From: Zygnema cylindricum
Lineage: Eukaryota > Streptophyta > Zygnematophyceae > Zygnematales > Zygnemataceae
Assembly: GCA_037447655.1 (NCBI GenBank)
Contig: JBBHKE010003324.1
Span: 186,001 to 250,000 of the forward strand
Direction: 5' to 3'
Length of the DNA: 64,000 nt
Part shown: piece by piece, positions 46,201-56,509 of the stretch
Position numbering within the stretch: position 1 is the stretch's first letter
How the letters are laid out: every line of letters starts with the position of its first letter
Notes under the pieces: model-generated
Databases searched by the model: none
The model's input: the letters and a program-made list of their open reading frames with translations, nothing else
What the model was told of the DNA's origin: nothing
Made by a program: the position numbers and the translations under genes

Positions 46201-47380
46201 CTTCAAGCTCCAAAGTTGTTAGCGGTGCAGGCTCACTTGCAGCTTGAGGGGGGGAGGAAGGAAAGAAAACAATTTTTATCATCAAAATTTTCCATTCCCA
46301 GCATTTTACCGAAATTAAGAGATTCCTCAGTGCGGGGGGGCGGAGGCTCGGAAGGGGACAGCTTAGCGGAAGTTGTTAGTAGCAGCATTCTGACGGGAGG
46401 AGAAGAGGTAGACCCACATGTAGGGTTGGAATTCGATATCTCCCGCTGGGGTAGACCCCCGAAGGCTTGGGTAGTGATTGAACCCGGAAAGATGAATTGG
46501 ACTCTAAGGGAGCAGTTGGACGCGCAGCAAAGGTCCCGGCTATCTGGCCTGTTTGAGAAGAACAAACAGGTATTCTCCTGGTCAGATACCGATGTAGGCA
46601 TCTACAAAGGAACCCCTTTTCGAATTGATTTAATTGACGAGACGACGAATGTTTGGCAGAATGCAATACCTTCTCAGTTTCAAGGAAAAGGAGTTCATCA
46701 CGGCAAAGGTACAAACTCTAGTGGAAACCGGATTGGTGCAGGAAAGTCTTGGACTCAATGGATTTGCATCCCCAACTGTTCTCCCACCCAAGAAGGACTC
46801 TTTTGGGAAAACGGTAGACTTTCGGATGTGTGGAGACTACCGGATGCTGAACACGGCCACTGTACCTGACCGATACCCAATGCCTACCCCGAAAGAGATT
46901 TTTGACTCGCTGGCCGGGGCCACAATTTACTCCACCGTAGACATGAAAAATGGTTTCCACCAGATCGCTATGGAGCCAAAACACCGGGAAAGAACAACTT
47001 TTTGGGCAGGATCCCGGTTGTACGAATGGCTCTACATGCCATTCGGGTTGAAGAATGCTACAGCCAATTTCCAACGTGCCATGGACGAGGCGCTCCGGGG
47101 GATTAACTATGCACGGTGCTACATCGATGATGTAATTATTTTCTCAAAGACCTTTAAAGAACACCCGGAGCACATACAGATTTTACTCGAGGCTCTCCAA
47201 GCAGCGGGCTTGAAATGTCACTCGGGTAAGGGAATTTTTGGGGTACAGAAAATAATTTACCTCGGACACAAAGTTACCCCGGGACCGTGGGTCCCCATAT
47301 GGTCAAGGTTGCAGCACTTGATGCCCTTCCCCCTCCTCAAGACGTCTCTGCACTCCACACCTTTTTAGGCCTCGCTAACT
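46201..47380 (+). pseudogene. gypsy copy 3: linker and reverse transcriptase
   Basis: A linker with a Gly-rich part and VGLEFDISRWGRPPKAW follows the methyltransferase in the same frame. The GTPFRIDLIDET block starts the RT. The frame shifts near 46640. The run 46634-47368 then has PTVLPPKKDSFGKTVDF, MCGDYRMLNTATVPDRYPMP, LYMPFGLKNATANFQRAM and the catalytic YIDD (47120-47131). Another shift follows near 47280. It is the polymerase of a Ty3/gypsy element. Confidence 0.9.
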
Positions 47381-48036
47381 ATTACCGGAGATTCATCCTT
47401 GAATTTAGGAGCCACGCTCAGCCTCTGAACCAGTTGCTGCGGAAGGACTAAGAGTGGCACTGGACGGAGGAGCAACAGATTGCCTTCCAATTCCTCAAGG
47501 ATTCCCTGAAGCAACACCCCGTGCTCCGAATGCCTGATCACCAAATACCCTTCCTCCTTTACCCAGATTGGAGCCGGTTTGGATTGGGAGATGTTTTAGC
47601 CCAACTGGATGATGCTTGGGCCGAATATGTTGTAGCTTACGCCAGTAGAAGTAACAACCGAGCCGAGGGAAATTACAGCAGCTATCACGAGGAATTACTG
47701 GCGGGGGTCTGGGCCATCTAACACTTCAAACCATACCTATACTGAGTCCATTTCACGATGATTACGGATCACCAACCTCTCAAGTGGATTATGGAGAACA
47801 ATAAGCTAATTGGCAAGCTCGCCAGGTGGGTGTTGATACTACAAGAATATGACTTCGACATAATCCACCGGGCCGGAGAGATTCATGGAAATGCCGACGG
47901 ACTTAGCAGAAATCCCGACCCTTCCACCCGAGATTCCTCAGGGGCCCGCCATGATGAGGATCCAGAAATCAGTTTGGAACTAATCCGAGCTTTTATGCCT
48001 TTATTTGGCTTCCTCAATTTGGGGGGGAAAGAGTAG
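47335..48036 (+). pseudogene. gypsy copy 3: RNase H
   Basis: FLGLANYYRRFI, a stop, then PDWSRFGLGDVLAQL, YVVAYASRSNNRAEGNYSSY, two stops (in AI*HF and LY*VH), ITDHQPLKWIMENNKL and EYDFDIIHRAGEIHGNADGLSRNPD. Several nonsense codons are one step from CAG, TGG or TAT codons. It is homologous to 30781-31460 and 49798-50268. Confidence 0.9.
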
Positions 48037-48050
48037 CTTTCTCTGTAGAC

Positions 48051-49208
48051 GTGGAGGGGCAAGCGGGAATAGGGGTCAGGCGAAAAGACATATGGAATGA
48101 CCCTGATGCGCTTCAATCTATCCAGCAAGGTTCCCCTCTTCCCCATTTGTCTGGAGTGCGGCTATCGTGGGTTTTGACTCGAATGACCTCATATGAATGG
48201 GAAAGGGGTATTTTGATCCGCAAATTGGTTGACGGGACGAGGAAAGTGGTTCCTCCACCGGCTGACCGGGCGACTCTGATTTTTCGTCTTCACCAGCAAT
48301 GTGGCCATTTTGGGCAGAAACGGACTACCTCGCTGGTCACCGGATCTTATTGGTGGCACGGGTTGCAGACCCAAGTCAACCTGATTGTGCAGACGTGTTC
48401 CTCCTGTGACCGAGTTAAGCCAGCCTTCGACAAAAAGGGGGGTGCCCAACTTCACTCACTCCCCATCCAGGGAATGTTTTATCGGTGGTCTCTTGATCTG
48501 CTGAGCCCTCTCCCCACTAGCAGACGAGGAAACCGCTTCGTACTAGTAATGATAGAGCACTTTTCCAAGTGGATCGAATTGGTGGTCTTACCCCGGAAGG
48601 AGTCTAAGGCGATTGCAGACGCATTGTTGTAGAGAGTGCTGTCCCAATTCGGGGCCCCTGCTGAAGTTTTGACGGACCAAAGCTCCGAATTTGCAGGAGA
48701 ATTCTCCAACTTGTTGGAATTGTGTCTTATCGACCACAGGCTGACCAGCCGAGACCACTTGCAGGCCGACGGATTGGCCGAAAGGTGCGTACAGACAGTG
48801 AAGCGGTCACTGCGTAAATATGTTGTGGAAGAGGATTTGGGAGAATGGGATAGAAAGGTGCCTTGGATTGCCATGGGTTACACGTTCAGCCGGCAAGCAT
48901 CCCTCCACTCCTACAGTCCATATTTCATTTTGTTTGGACGACACCCAATCCTACCCGGAGCCGCCTCTGCCCAAGCGATGGTCCTTCCAGAGATGGACAA
49001 TAAGGGAACGGTCGAAAAACTGATTGCCGACAGGGCCAAGGTGTTTTACCGGGAAATGCCTCTAGCCATGGGAAATTTACAGCCGGCTCAGCACCGAGAT
49101 CAACTCTGGTATTCGCACCACAGAAGCGGAAATTTTGTCCCAAGGCAACGGCGATTTCTTCCCGGGGATTTCGTGTACCGGATGCAACAGAAAAATGGGA
49201 CACTCTAG
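48051..49208 (+). pseudogene. gypsy copy 3: integrase
   Basis: The N-terminal HH-CC zinc site (HQQCGH ... CSSCDRVKPAF) is followed by the core with SLDLLSPL, TDQSSEFAGEF and ADGLAERCVQTVKRSLRKYV, giving D, D and E. A TAG (48630) interrupts the core once. The C-terminal part has WDRKVPWIAMGY and the SH3-like GDFVYRMQQ. The run ends by a frameshift at about 49200, after which the PHD segment follows in another frame. Copy 4 shows the uninterrupted joint. There is no chromodomain. Confidence 0.9.
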
Positions 49209-49225
49209 ATATTTCCGCGGGGAGG

Positions 49226-49489
49226 GTGATCTTGAAAGTAGTGGAAGTCTCCAATAAGGGTGTCTTGACACTGGAAAGGAAGGATGGGCGGAGGATCAAG
49301 GAAAATCAGATCAATGTGGCTCCCCCTTTGTGTTCCTCAGACTGCCTCTCATCTTCCTCCCATAATTCTATACGGGTTTGTGATCGATGCGACCAGTGTT
49401 GGCATCAGTCTTGCCTCCCCTCCTTTAAGGACCCTCGTCCTAAACCCTCGGCACTCTGGTTCTGCGGGAACTGCGAATTGGGAGGGTAA
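49226..49489 (+). pseudogene. gypsy copy 3: PHD-type C4HC3 zinc finger
   Basis: In this 87-codon run the ligands are C36, C40, C52, C55, H60, C63, C80 and C83 (finger at 49331-49474). It has the PHD signature CDRCDQCWHQSCL and W-F-C-G-N-C. The spacing C-x3-C at the first pair is one longer than usual. PHD fingers typically bind histone H3 tails, unmodified or methylated at lysine 4. In an integrase tail it could choose chromatin targets, as chromodomains do in chromoviruses. That role is inference. The stop TAA follows NCELGG at once, so the finger ends the polyprotein. Confidence 0.82.
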
Positions 49490-49797
49490 ACATTTAAAAG
49501 TCTTAGTCACCACTGACTAAGAGGGGGGGAAATCAAGGAAACGGCTCCACCTGTAAGGATTCCATCTTTTCCCCCCCCCTTCCCCCCCCGGCCTTGGGGG
49601 GGAAGGAGAGGGGGGGAGGGGATATCTTTTCGTCCTTCCTTAACACTCATCCCCACCTTTGCATGCATGCTCATAGGGGCCCGAAGGGTAGCGGTGGGCA
49701 TAGGCATTGTGGTGGAAAGCATTCGCATTATGGTGGGGGTTGCTTGTAGGACTCCGATGCCAATCACCCGGGAAGTGGGCCCTCCTCTCATGTTTTC
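49490..49797 (+). other. gypsy 3' non-coding tract with C/G runs
   Basis: It lies between the PHD stop and the jump to copy 5. 49571-49621 has two runs of C followed by runs of G, able to fold back or form a quadruplex. The same region, opposite strand, is at 29056-29330. A purine tract AAGAGGGGGGGAAA near 49520 is another candidate polypurine tract. No LTR follows. Confidence 0.6.
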
Positions 49798-50268
49798 CAG
49801 CACACTCGACAACATCTCGGCCCTTCGCACCTTTCTTGGCCTGGCATGCTACTATCGGCGGTTTATCCCCGAGTTCAATAGTCACGCTCAGCCCCTCAAT
49901 CAGCTATTAGGGAAGGACCAAGAATGGCAGTGGGCCGAAGAGCAGCAGATCGCCTTCTAGTTCTTGAAGAATGCTCTGAAGCAGCACCCCATCCTGCGGA
50001 TGTCTGATCACAAGTGGCCTTTCCTCCTTTACACTAACTGGAGCAGATTTGGATTGGGAGCGGTTTTGGCTCAAGTCGATGATGCCCAAGCTAAATATGT
50101 GGTGGCTTACGCCAGCCGGAGCAATAACACAGCAGAGGGGAATTACAGCAGTTCCCACAGAGAGCTACTCGCAACGGTTTGGGCAGTCCAGCATTTTCAA
50201 CTTTATTTGTACGGGGTCTATTTCACCCTGATATCTGATCACCAGCCCCTAAAATAGATCATGGAGAA
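49798..50268 (+). pseudogene. gypsy copy 5: RNase H fragment
   Basis: It begins inside the RT/RNase H joint (DNISALRTFLGLACYYRRFIPEF) and ends DHQPLK, then TAG. It has LYTNWSRFGLGAVLAQ, ASRSNNTAEGNYSS and LATVWAVQHFQLYLYG. It is joined to copy 3 by a deletion at about 49797 and cut on the right by the LTR of copia F. There is one stop near 49960. Confidence 0.87.
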
Positions 50269-50273
50269 TAATA

Positions 50274-51300
50274 TGCAACACTGAGACCTCCATAGGACCT
50301 CAGAGTAAGCAGCTCACACGAAGCTTCTACGATAACCCTGACCCCTTTGTCTTTTAGCACGAATAATCGCCACCCTGGAATACAAAAACTCTGACGAGCT
50401 TCACCCTTGTGAAGGGAAGACTCCATTGAGTCTATAACAAAAATAATCTATGAATTTGCTCCTTTGAGGAGTAAGTTGTGGAGGGTCAAATTTTGACCTT
50501 TTGTATAGAAGCTCTCTAGGAGAGAGGGTCCTATCTACCAATTTTTTTGAAGTCCTATCTCTCTCTAACACTCTATCTACTGACGTACGACACCAATCAT
50601 ATTGCTGTACCGTACAGAAATGTACACCTGCAGGTGAACTTTATGTACGAACATTGTACGACATGACAAAAATGTCGACACGTGTCAATTTATGGATTCG
50701 TTTCAGTAATCCTTGGAGATGTCGAAATCCAATGTCGTGGTGCCACGTGTCATCCGATGTGGCGGCGACCATAAACCGCCAAAATCTTCTTCCGCGGTCT
50801 CGGCATGCTCTCCAGCCGTCCGATTGAATGTCGATTTCAATCGTAGCCGTCATAAATAGTTACGATGTATTTGTACTTATTTATTCTTCGTACTCGTAAT
50901 CCGTACTTTTATAACTGACTCTATATATCCTGTATACAGCTGTTTGTCAAATGAATTAGCCTACATGTTAACGTTTATATACGTAATACACCCTATATCA
51001 TTTACAACTAATCCTAGACTAAATGGATGAGGTTACCGGCTACCGGCGGCATTTCCCATCCGTAGGTACCAGGATCAAATCCTCTACGCGACAACTTCCT
51101 TTTAGTAAATTAACTACTTTACTACCCCGTAAATCTCTGGATAGCATAGGCAGCCATGACACCAGCTTCGTCTCCAACTTCTCAGTGACTGTAAGAAGTG
51201 TGAGAGTTGGAGAGAGAAGTTAGAGTCAGACTGTTTTGGCTTCTTTTTCTGCACTTTATTTTAGACCTAGAAAATACTAAAAGAACCATCAATTTCTACA
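50274..51300 (-). repeat. 3' LTR of copia F
   Basis: 1027 bp, TGCAACAC to TTTCTACA on the plus strand. It is closer to D-type at its low-coordinate end. It has a GTAC cluster (about 50586-50660). The antisense tRNA-like segment is near 51010-51095. Confidence 0.93.
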
Positions 51301-52874
51301 CTCCCCTTATTTTCTAGTCACTCTTTAATTTCATACCACACTTCTCCTTGTAGAAAATTAGCTTAGGGGAAGGCACAGGTTTGGTCATCATATCTACCAC
51401 CATCTCGCTATCTGGTCGGTACTCTAAACTGATTATTTTGTTTTCTACTTTCTCTCTAACAAAGCTAAGTCTAATGTCCATTTGTTTGGCTTTAAAATCA
51501 TGTTTAGGATTGGCAGAAAAAGCGATAGCTGCCTGATTATCACAAAATATTTTCTGCACATTACTCCTTAGGTGACCAAGCTCACCAAGCAAAGACTTGA
51601 CCAACATCAATTCTTTTACAGCAGAGCAAAAGGCCATATACTCAGCCTCCATGGTGGACTGAGCAATAACCTTTTGCTGTTTGCTACTCCAACAGTAAGC
51701 CCTATCACCCACATATAATACATATCCAGAAGTACATCTCCTCATCGGAGCATCACCATAACAAGCATCACTCCAAGTAGTGATGTTAGTATTCTCCCCA
51801 CCTTAATGCAACCATAGATCCCTAGTTTCTATCAAATATCTAAGGACTCTGTTAGCTGCCTCCCAATCCTTCTTAGTGGGAGCATTTAGACTTTTACTCA
51901 GCACTCCTACAGCTGCAGCTAAATCCGGCTGGGTACAATTCATAAAATAGATTAGGCTTCCCACTATTTGCCTATCAGGAATAGTCTGCATGAACTTTTG
52001 TTCTTCATGACTTAATTCCTTGTCTAAGACTATGACTTTTCATCCTCACTCCCCTCACATCCCTTTGTTAACTCCAGTGGAGTTGTGCAACTATTAGCTT
52101 TATCCATCTGAAATTTTTCCAACATGTTCCCTATTGCTTCCTTTTCAGTCAATCTTATAATCTTTCTTTCCCGGTTTCTTTCTACTTGAATTCCCAAAAT
52201 ATATTTTGCTTCCCCCATATCCTTCATTTCAAATCTCCCTTTAAGATCGGTTTTCAGTATATTAATTTTTTCCATTGATTTACTTAAAACAAGCAAATCA
52301 TCAACATAAATTGCAATAAATATTAACCCTTCCTCATCTTCGAAAACATAGATTAATCTGAGCTGATCCGGATATATCCTTGACCAATAAGAAACTCATC
52401 AAGTTTTTTATTCCACTGTCGAGGCGCATGTTTCGAACCGTAAAAGAATTTAATCAGCCAGCATACCTTACTCTCCTCTCCTTCCTCCACAAATCCTTCG
52501 GGTTGTAGCATGAAGATCTCCTCTTCTAATTCTCCATGCAAAAAGGTTGTCTTGATGTCCATCTGGTGCACCTCCATGTCTTCCGCTGCTGTTAGACTGA
52601 GAAGTATGCGGATGGAAGGATATCTGACCACCGGGGCAAAGGTTTCCTCGTAGTCGATTCTTTCTTTCTCTGTAAATCTTTTTGTCACTAATCGTGCTTT
52701 GTAACGCTCAATGGTGTTATCCGGGTTCAATTTTAATTTGAAAACCCACTTAGAACCGATTATTTTTCGGTTAGGTGGATAGTCCACCAGCTCCCAAATA
52801 TCGGCTGCCATAATTGAGGCCATCAGCTCATTGATGGCTGTCGTCCACCGATTCCTTTCTGGACAAGTCACCAC
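51301..52874 (-). pseudogene. copia F reverse transcriptase and RNase H (broken)
   Basis: The polypurine tract at 51301-51317 is followed leftward from 52874 by RT entry (GSKWVFKLKLNPDN), FLHGELEEEIFMLQPEGF, a 4-bp deletion near 52355, the intact YVDD (about 52300), IPDRQIVGSLIYFMNC, and RNase H with QSTMEAEYMAFCSAVKEL and FCDNQAAIAF. It is less decayed than A and E. A TAA at about 51803 also breaks it. Confidence 0.9.
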
Positions 52875-53879
52875 CTCTCCATAAGTTTGAGGTTCATCTT
52901 GATGAGATAGTTTTGTTACCTTGTTATTAACATGTTTTTCTTGTAATCTTTTGCTACTTCTCTTTCCCCCCTCAAAATCTATGGCCGGAAAAGATGGTTC
53001 TCATGGGTTCTTTTGAACAATCTCGGTTTCTCCCCTATCCCTTGATTCCGAAGCAATTTCCATCAAGTCTTCCGCTTCGGGTAGAGTTGTCACTGGAGTT
53101 TCCGTAGTCGAGTTCTTCTCGGTCTGATTTGTACCTGCAAGAATGTCATCTTCTCTAAAACATGGATAGTTAGGAAGCTCGAAGTCTTCGGAATTTTCTG
53201 ACTCAAATCTGATTTTTACTGAATTTGTATACTTTAACGGATCCACAGACTTTCCTTCATCCATAACTACTAGATGTTTTACTAAGATTATATCTTCCCT
53301 TTTTAGATCGTAAACTCTATATCCTTTAACATCTTCATCAAATCCTAATAAGTATCTCGGTTTTCCTTTAGGATCTAGCTTCCAATTAGACCGATCTGTA
53401 TCTAGACTAAATATTTGACTACCGAAAACCTTTAAGTGAGATATGTTTGGTGTTCAGTCGCTCCATTTCTCATAAGGTGTTTGATATTTTATAGCTGAGG
53501 TATGAACTCTATTTTTGAGATAATAAGCGCAGTTTATTGCTTTTGCCCAAAACCTTTTTCCTATCTTCTTATCCGACAACATACTTCTATCACTAACACT
53601 CGGTGTCCTATTTAATCGTTCAGCTACCCCATTCTGTTCCTGGTTTTCTGGAACTGTCTTTTGGTGTTGAACTTCATCTTCCCTCAGAAAATCCTCAAAC
53701 TGGTTAAAATTATACTCTCCACCATTGTCACTCCTTACTCTCTTGATTACAGTTTCATGGAGTTTTTCGCTCCATGCTTTATATTGTCTAAAACAATCTT
53801 GAGCTTTTGACTTGTTTTTCAAAAAATACACCCTGGAATACCGAGACCAATCATCAGTGATAGTCATCATAAATCTCTT
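52875..53879 (-). pseudogene. copia F linker and integrase (broken)
   Basis: Leftward from 53879: RFMMTITDDWSRYSRVYF, SDNGGEYNFNQF, EQNGVAERLNR, RFWAKAINC, then KHLVVMDEGKS and the acidic linker. The first integrase Asp (VHTDIWG) is missing because the copy is cut at 53879. Stops and frameshifts occur near 53455 and 53000. J (62068 on) starts about 137 bp further upstream in the same domain, so F and J may be halves of one element. Confidence 0.87.
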
Positions 53880-53940
53880 GATAGGAACTAGGGATCTATG
53901 GTTGCATTTAGGTGGGGAGAATACTGACATCACTACTTGG
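53880..53940 (+). other. 61-bp copia RNase H scrap, opposite strand
   Basis: It reads IGTRDLWLHLGGENTDITTW on the plus strand, matching 21780-21840. It is joined to F integrase on the left and to an LTR tail on the right through TTGG. It looks like filler DNA at a repaired break. Confidence 0.75.
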
Positions 53941-54555
53941 GGTTCTGACTGTAAAGGGGTCATTCACTTGGGTTTATATTAACTTGGAGTCGGCACTATC
54001 TAGATTAGCTTCCTTTGGATCTGCATACTCTGAGGGCCAATGGAGGTCTCAAAGTTTCAGGTTATGGGCCCACCATCTAGGGTGCCTATGTTCGATGGAA
54101 CAGACTTCACTTATTGGGAGTTTACAATGGCGGGATTGCTTTTCGAGAAGCACTTATGGGGAATTGTTTCGGGACAAGTGGGATGTCCGCCACCTGGCTT
54201 TGGAGGAGCTTACTATGGAGATTCATCTGAGGCTGCCCAGAATATCATCCGGAGCTCAAATGCAACGGAAGGTGAAGGGAAGAATCTTTCCGTGGATGGG
54301 GAAATAGGGGAGAAGGAAAAAGGGACACCTATGGTGAGGGGAGCTAGGCTCTCAGCTATGGTACCACATGTAGGGATTAAAACTGAAGAAAATGACAGAA
54401 AAATATGGGAATACAAAACACTATAGCAAAACATCTCATGCTTAGATATGTGTCTAAGTTGATAGCTATCACTCTTTTAAGTCTAACCAAGTCTTCAGAG
54501 ATATGGGAAGTACTAATTCAGATTTATAAGAGTGAGACTATTCAGAGGCAGCAAT
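53941..54555 (+). pseudogene. copia G: LTR tail, primer site and gag fragment
   Basis: 53941-54059 is the last 119 bp of an I-type LTR. The ATG at 54040 starts MEVSKFQVMGPPSRVPMF, passing through the primer site (54060-54074). The gag continues WGIVSGQVG, a variable Ser/Glu-rich part, and NDRKIWEY. A one-base loss near 54415 shifts the frame. The fragment ends in the fold-back at 54555. It is about 95% like the gag of I by eye and belongs to that non-autonomous family. Confidence 0.87.
54060..54074 (+). other. Primer-binding site of copia G (half-tRNA type)
   Basis: GGTTATGGGCCCACC directly after the LTR tail, a perfect match to the initiator tRNA-Met anticodon-arm complement. Confidence 0.85.
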
Positions 54556-54647
54556 ATCATTGCAAAACTCTATCATGCTACCGCCTTAATAAACATAGGC
54601 ATCTATTTCTTGTTTTACTAATTGCTGCCTCTGAATAGTCTCACTCT
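54529..54647. repeat. Fold-back inverted repeat inside gag
   Basis: The 27-bp arms at 54529-54555 and 54621-54647 are exact reverse complements, with a 65-bp spacer. The spacer is the reverse complement of gag sequence that should follow (compare 58760-58830 in I). Gag thus turns around on itself at AGCAAT. Confidence 0.92.
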
Positions 54648-55413
54648 ACTATTGACTAATTGACGCCTGAAAGAATACCGCGCAGGTATTTATGACGGCC
54701 ACGATTGAAATCCAAAATTGATCGGACGGCCGCGAAAGATGCCGAGATCGCGGCGTACAATTTTGGCGGTTTGCGATCACCGCTACATTGAGTGACACGT
54801 GGTAACACTACATTGGATTGCGGCAACTCCGGAGATTACGGGAACAAATCCGGATATGACACGTGTCGACATTTTGGCCATGTCGTACAATGGCCGTACA
54901 TAAAGTACACCGGCACCTGTACTTTTCTGTACGACACAGTAAATTGATTGGTGCCGTACTTCAGTAGATAGAGTTTTAGAGAGGGAATAGGACTTAGATA
55001 AATTTTGGGTAGGCAGCTGCCTCTCCCAGAGAGCACCCTGTATAAATGGCAAACTTTGGGCAGCCATAACTATCAATTTACTTGACCATTTTTAGTGATT
55101 CTTTTTGCTGCGGACTCAAGGGAGTCCACGCTACACAGGGGTGTAGTCGGTCAGAGTTTTTGTCTTCCAGGGTGGCTGCATTTCTAAGGGAAAGTCAAAG
55201 AGGGTGAATGTGTCCAAATCTCATATTCTAACTTTGCATTCTGTGGTGGAACTGAGCACACAGAAAGTGTTATTTCACAGGGGTGAATCTATATTGGGGT
55301 TCTGACTGTCAGGGGGTCAGTCACTTGGGTTTATATCAACTTGGAGTCGGCACTATCTAAATTAGCTTCTTTTGGATCTGCATACTCTGAGGGCCAATGG
55401 AGGTCTCAGAGTT
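54648..55413 (+). repeat. copia G: partial LTR
   Basis: It matches the last two-thirds of the I LTR (from the CCGCGCAGGTATTTATGACGG region to GAGTTTCA at 55413). It has five GTAC motifs (about 54886-54935), a CCAAT box and TATAAAT near 55031. The LTR start is missing. Confidence 0.88.
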
Positions 55414-55518
55414 TCACATCTTTAAATTAATATGGCGTCATATATGTGCATCGCTTTTCTAAGACTTATTGGATAAGGCGCATGGCTAGTCCTATGGCGG
55501 TCATCCAGAGGTCGTTGG
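55414..55518 (+). other. Unassigned 105 bp with tRNA-like stretch
   Basis: It contains CTTATTGGATAAGGCGCATGG (here 55460-55485), like a tRNA D-arm/A-box, and a weak T-arm-like GGTCGTTGGATCAA. No acceptor stem pairs. It could be a degraded tRNA, a SINE or a divergent LTR piece. Confidence 0.35.
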
Positions 55519-55754
55519 ATCAATAGCCTCTAGGATAATCCTGACTCCTTTGTGTTTAAGCAAAAATAACTGCCACCCTAGCAGATAAAAACTCTGACCA
55601 CCTTCACCCCTGTGAAGACAAGACTCCCCTGAGTCGATAGCAAAAAGAATCTCTGAATTTGCTCCCCTGAGCTGTAAGTTATGAAGGGTCAAAGTTGACC
55701 TTTTGTACAGAAGCTCTCTGGGAGAGAGGGTCCTATCTCCTAATTTTTCTAAGT
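55519..55754 (-). repeat. A-type LTR end fragment (minus strand)
   Basis: It matches 4930-5175 of the A LTR (TAGGATAA...CTAATTTTTCTAAGT). It is joined directly to the Pol remnant of H. Confidence 0.85.
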
Positions 55755-56480
55755 AGAGTGTATGACTTAGAAATGAGAAAGTCAGTTCTAGGATCCATAA
55801 GTGAAAACGGGAAAGATAAAATTAATCAGGATAATTTTATAGATAATAGGGAACCAGAAAACTGGTCGGAAAGGGAGACTTCAACGGATTCCGAGGAAAG
55901 GGGAGAAGTGAAACTCGAAGAGGTTTCAAAGGATATGGGAGAAGAGAAATATTTGATTAAAGGTTTAGGAGAGAAGAAATATTTATTGGGAATTAAATTA
56001 GAAAGTAATAGTGGAAAGAATTCCATGGGAGAGAGTGAGGGAAGTTTAGAAAATGGTGTAATTATCATGGATAAAAATATGAGTACGAAAGATGTAGATC
56101 TTATGAGGAACTTAGTGGGGACTAGTGTTTTTTGGGAATATTTGGGGGTGGATGGATTTGACATCACTACTTGGTGTGACGTCACTTGTGAAGATGTGCC
56201 TGTAAAAGGGTTAGCATCTAGGTGTATGTTGCAGATTGGAGATGGGGCTGGCTGTTTGGATCGCAAGAGGGAAATCGGTTTCTGTGTGATGAGGTGGATA
56301 ATATCTTTGCTCGGATTTATGAAAAGTGGGATGTTAAATAAAATGTGTGATGCAATTATTATTTCAGTTCATTTAATGCACTGTGTTAAATACTTAAGTT
56401 TTATGAAAAGAAAAGGAAAAAGGAAAAAGAAAAAAGAAAAAGAGGAGGGGGTGTTTGACTACTTTTTTTGTGGAAGTTGA
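55755..56480 (+). pseudogene. copia H: in-frame shrunken Pol remnant
   Basis: The 5' part and Gag are missing; the frame is open from 55755 to the TGA at 56478. It reads RVYDLEMRKS, NWSERETSTDSEERGE, EKKYLLGIKLES, GVIIMDKNMSTKDVD, then DITTWCDVTCEDVPVKG and WIISLLGFMKSGMLNKMCD, and a Lys-rich end. These are recognisable shortened versions of the copia linker, the RT segment after YVDD, and RNase H; YVDD itself and the RNase H acidic residues are gone. The same segments are kept in I, but H keeps a longer linker. It is a relative of the I ORF. Confidence 0.8.
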
Positions 56481-56492
56481 AAGGGAAAAAGA

Positions 56493-56509
56493 CTAGAAAA
56501 TAAGGGGAG
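56493..56509 (+). other. Polypurine tract of copia H
   Basis: CTAGAAAATAAGGGGAG just before the LTR start at 56510. Identical to the tract of autonomous copies, so H still has the signals for copying. Confidence 0.85.

Larger units (their letters stand above)
38889..49797 (+). mobile_element. Ty3/gypsy copy 3 with methyltransferase and PHD finger
   Basis: The only copy that shows the full coding order on one strand: LTR, Gag (40087-44400), protease, DNA methyltransferase, RT, RNase H, integrase, PHD, and a 3' non-coding tract. The domain order PR-RT-RH-INT and the gypsy-type RT (YIDD) and RNase H define Ty3/gypsy. The 3' LTR is missing: at about 49797 the sequence jumps to the RNase H of another copy. 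The element is inactive (stops and frameshifts) but its domains are well preserved. Confidence 0.9.

Noticed and set aside
48051-49208. Chromodomain at the integrase C-terminus
   Set aside because: No chromodomain aromatic pattern follows the GDFVY block. The cysteine/histidine pattern is that of a PHD finger.
38889-49797. An endogenous caulimovirus-like element
   Set aside because: There is an integrase, LTRs and a polypurine tract, and no movement protein. The RT order is that of Ty3/gypsy.
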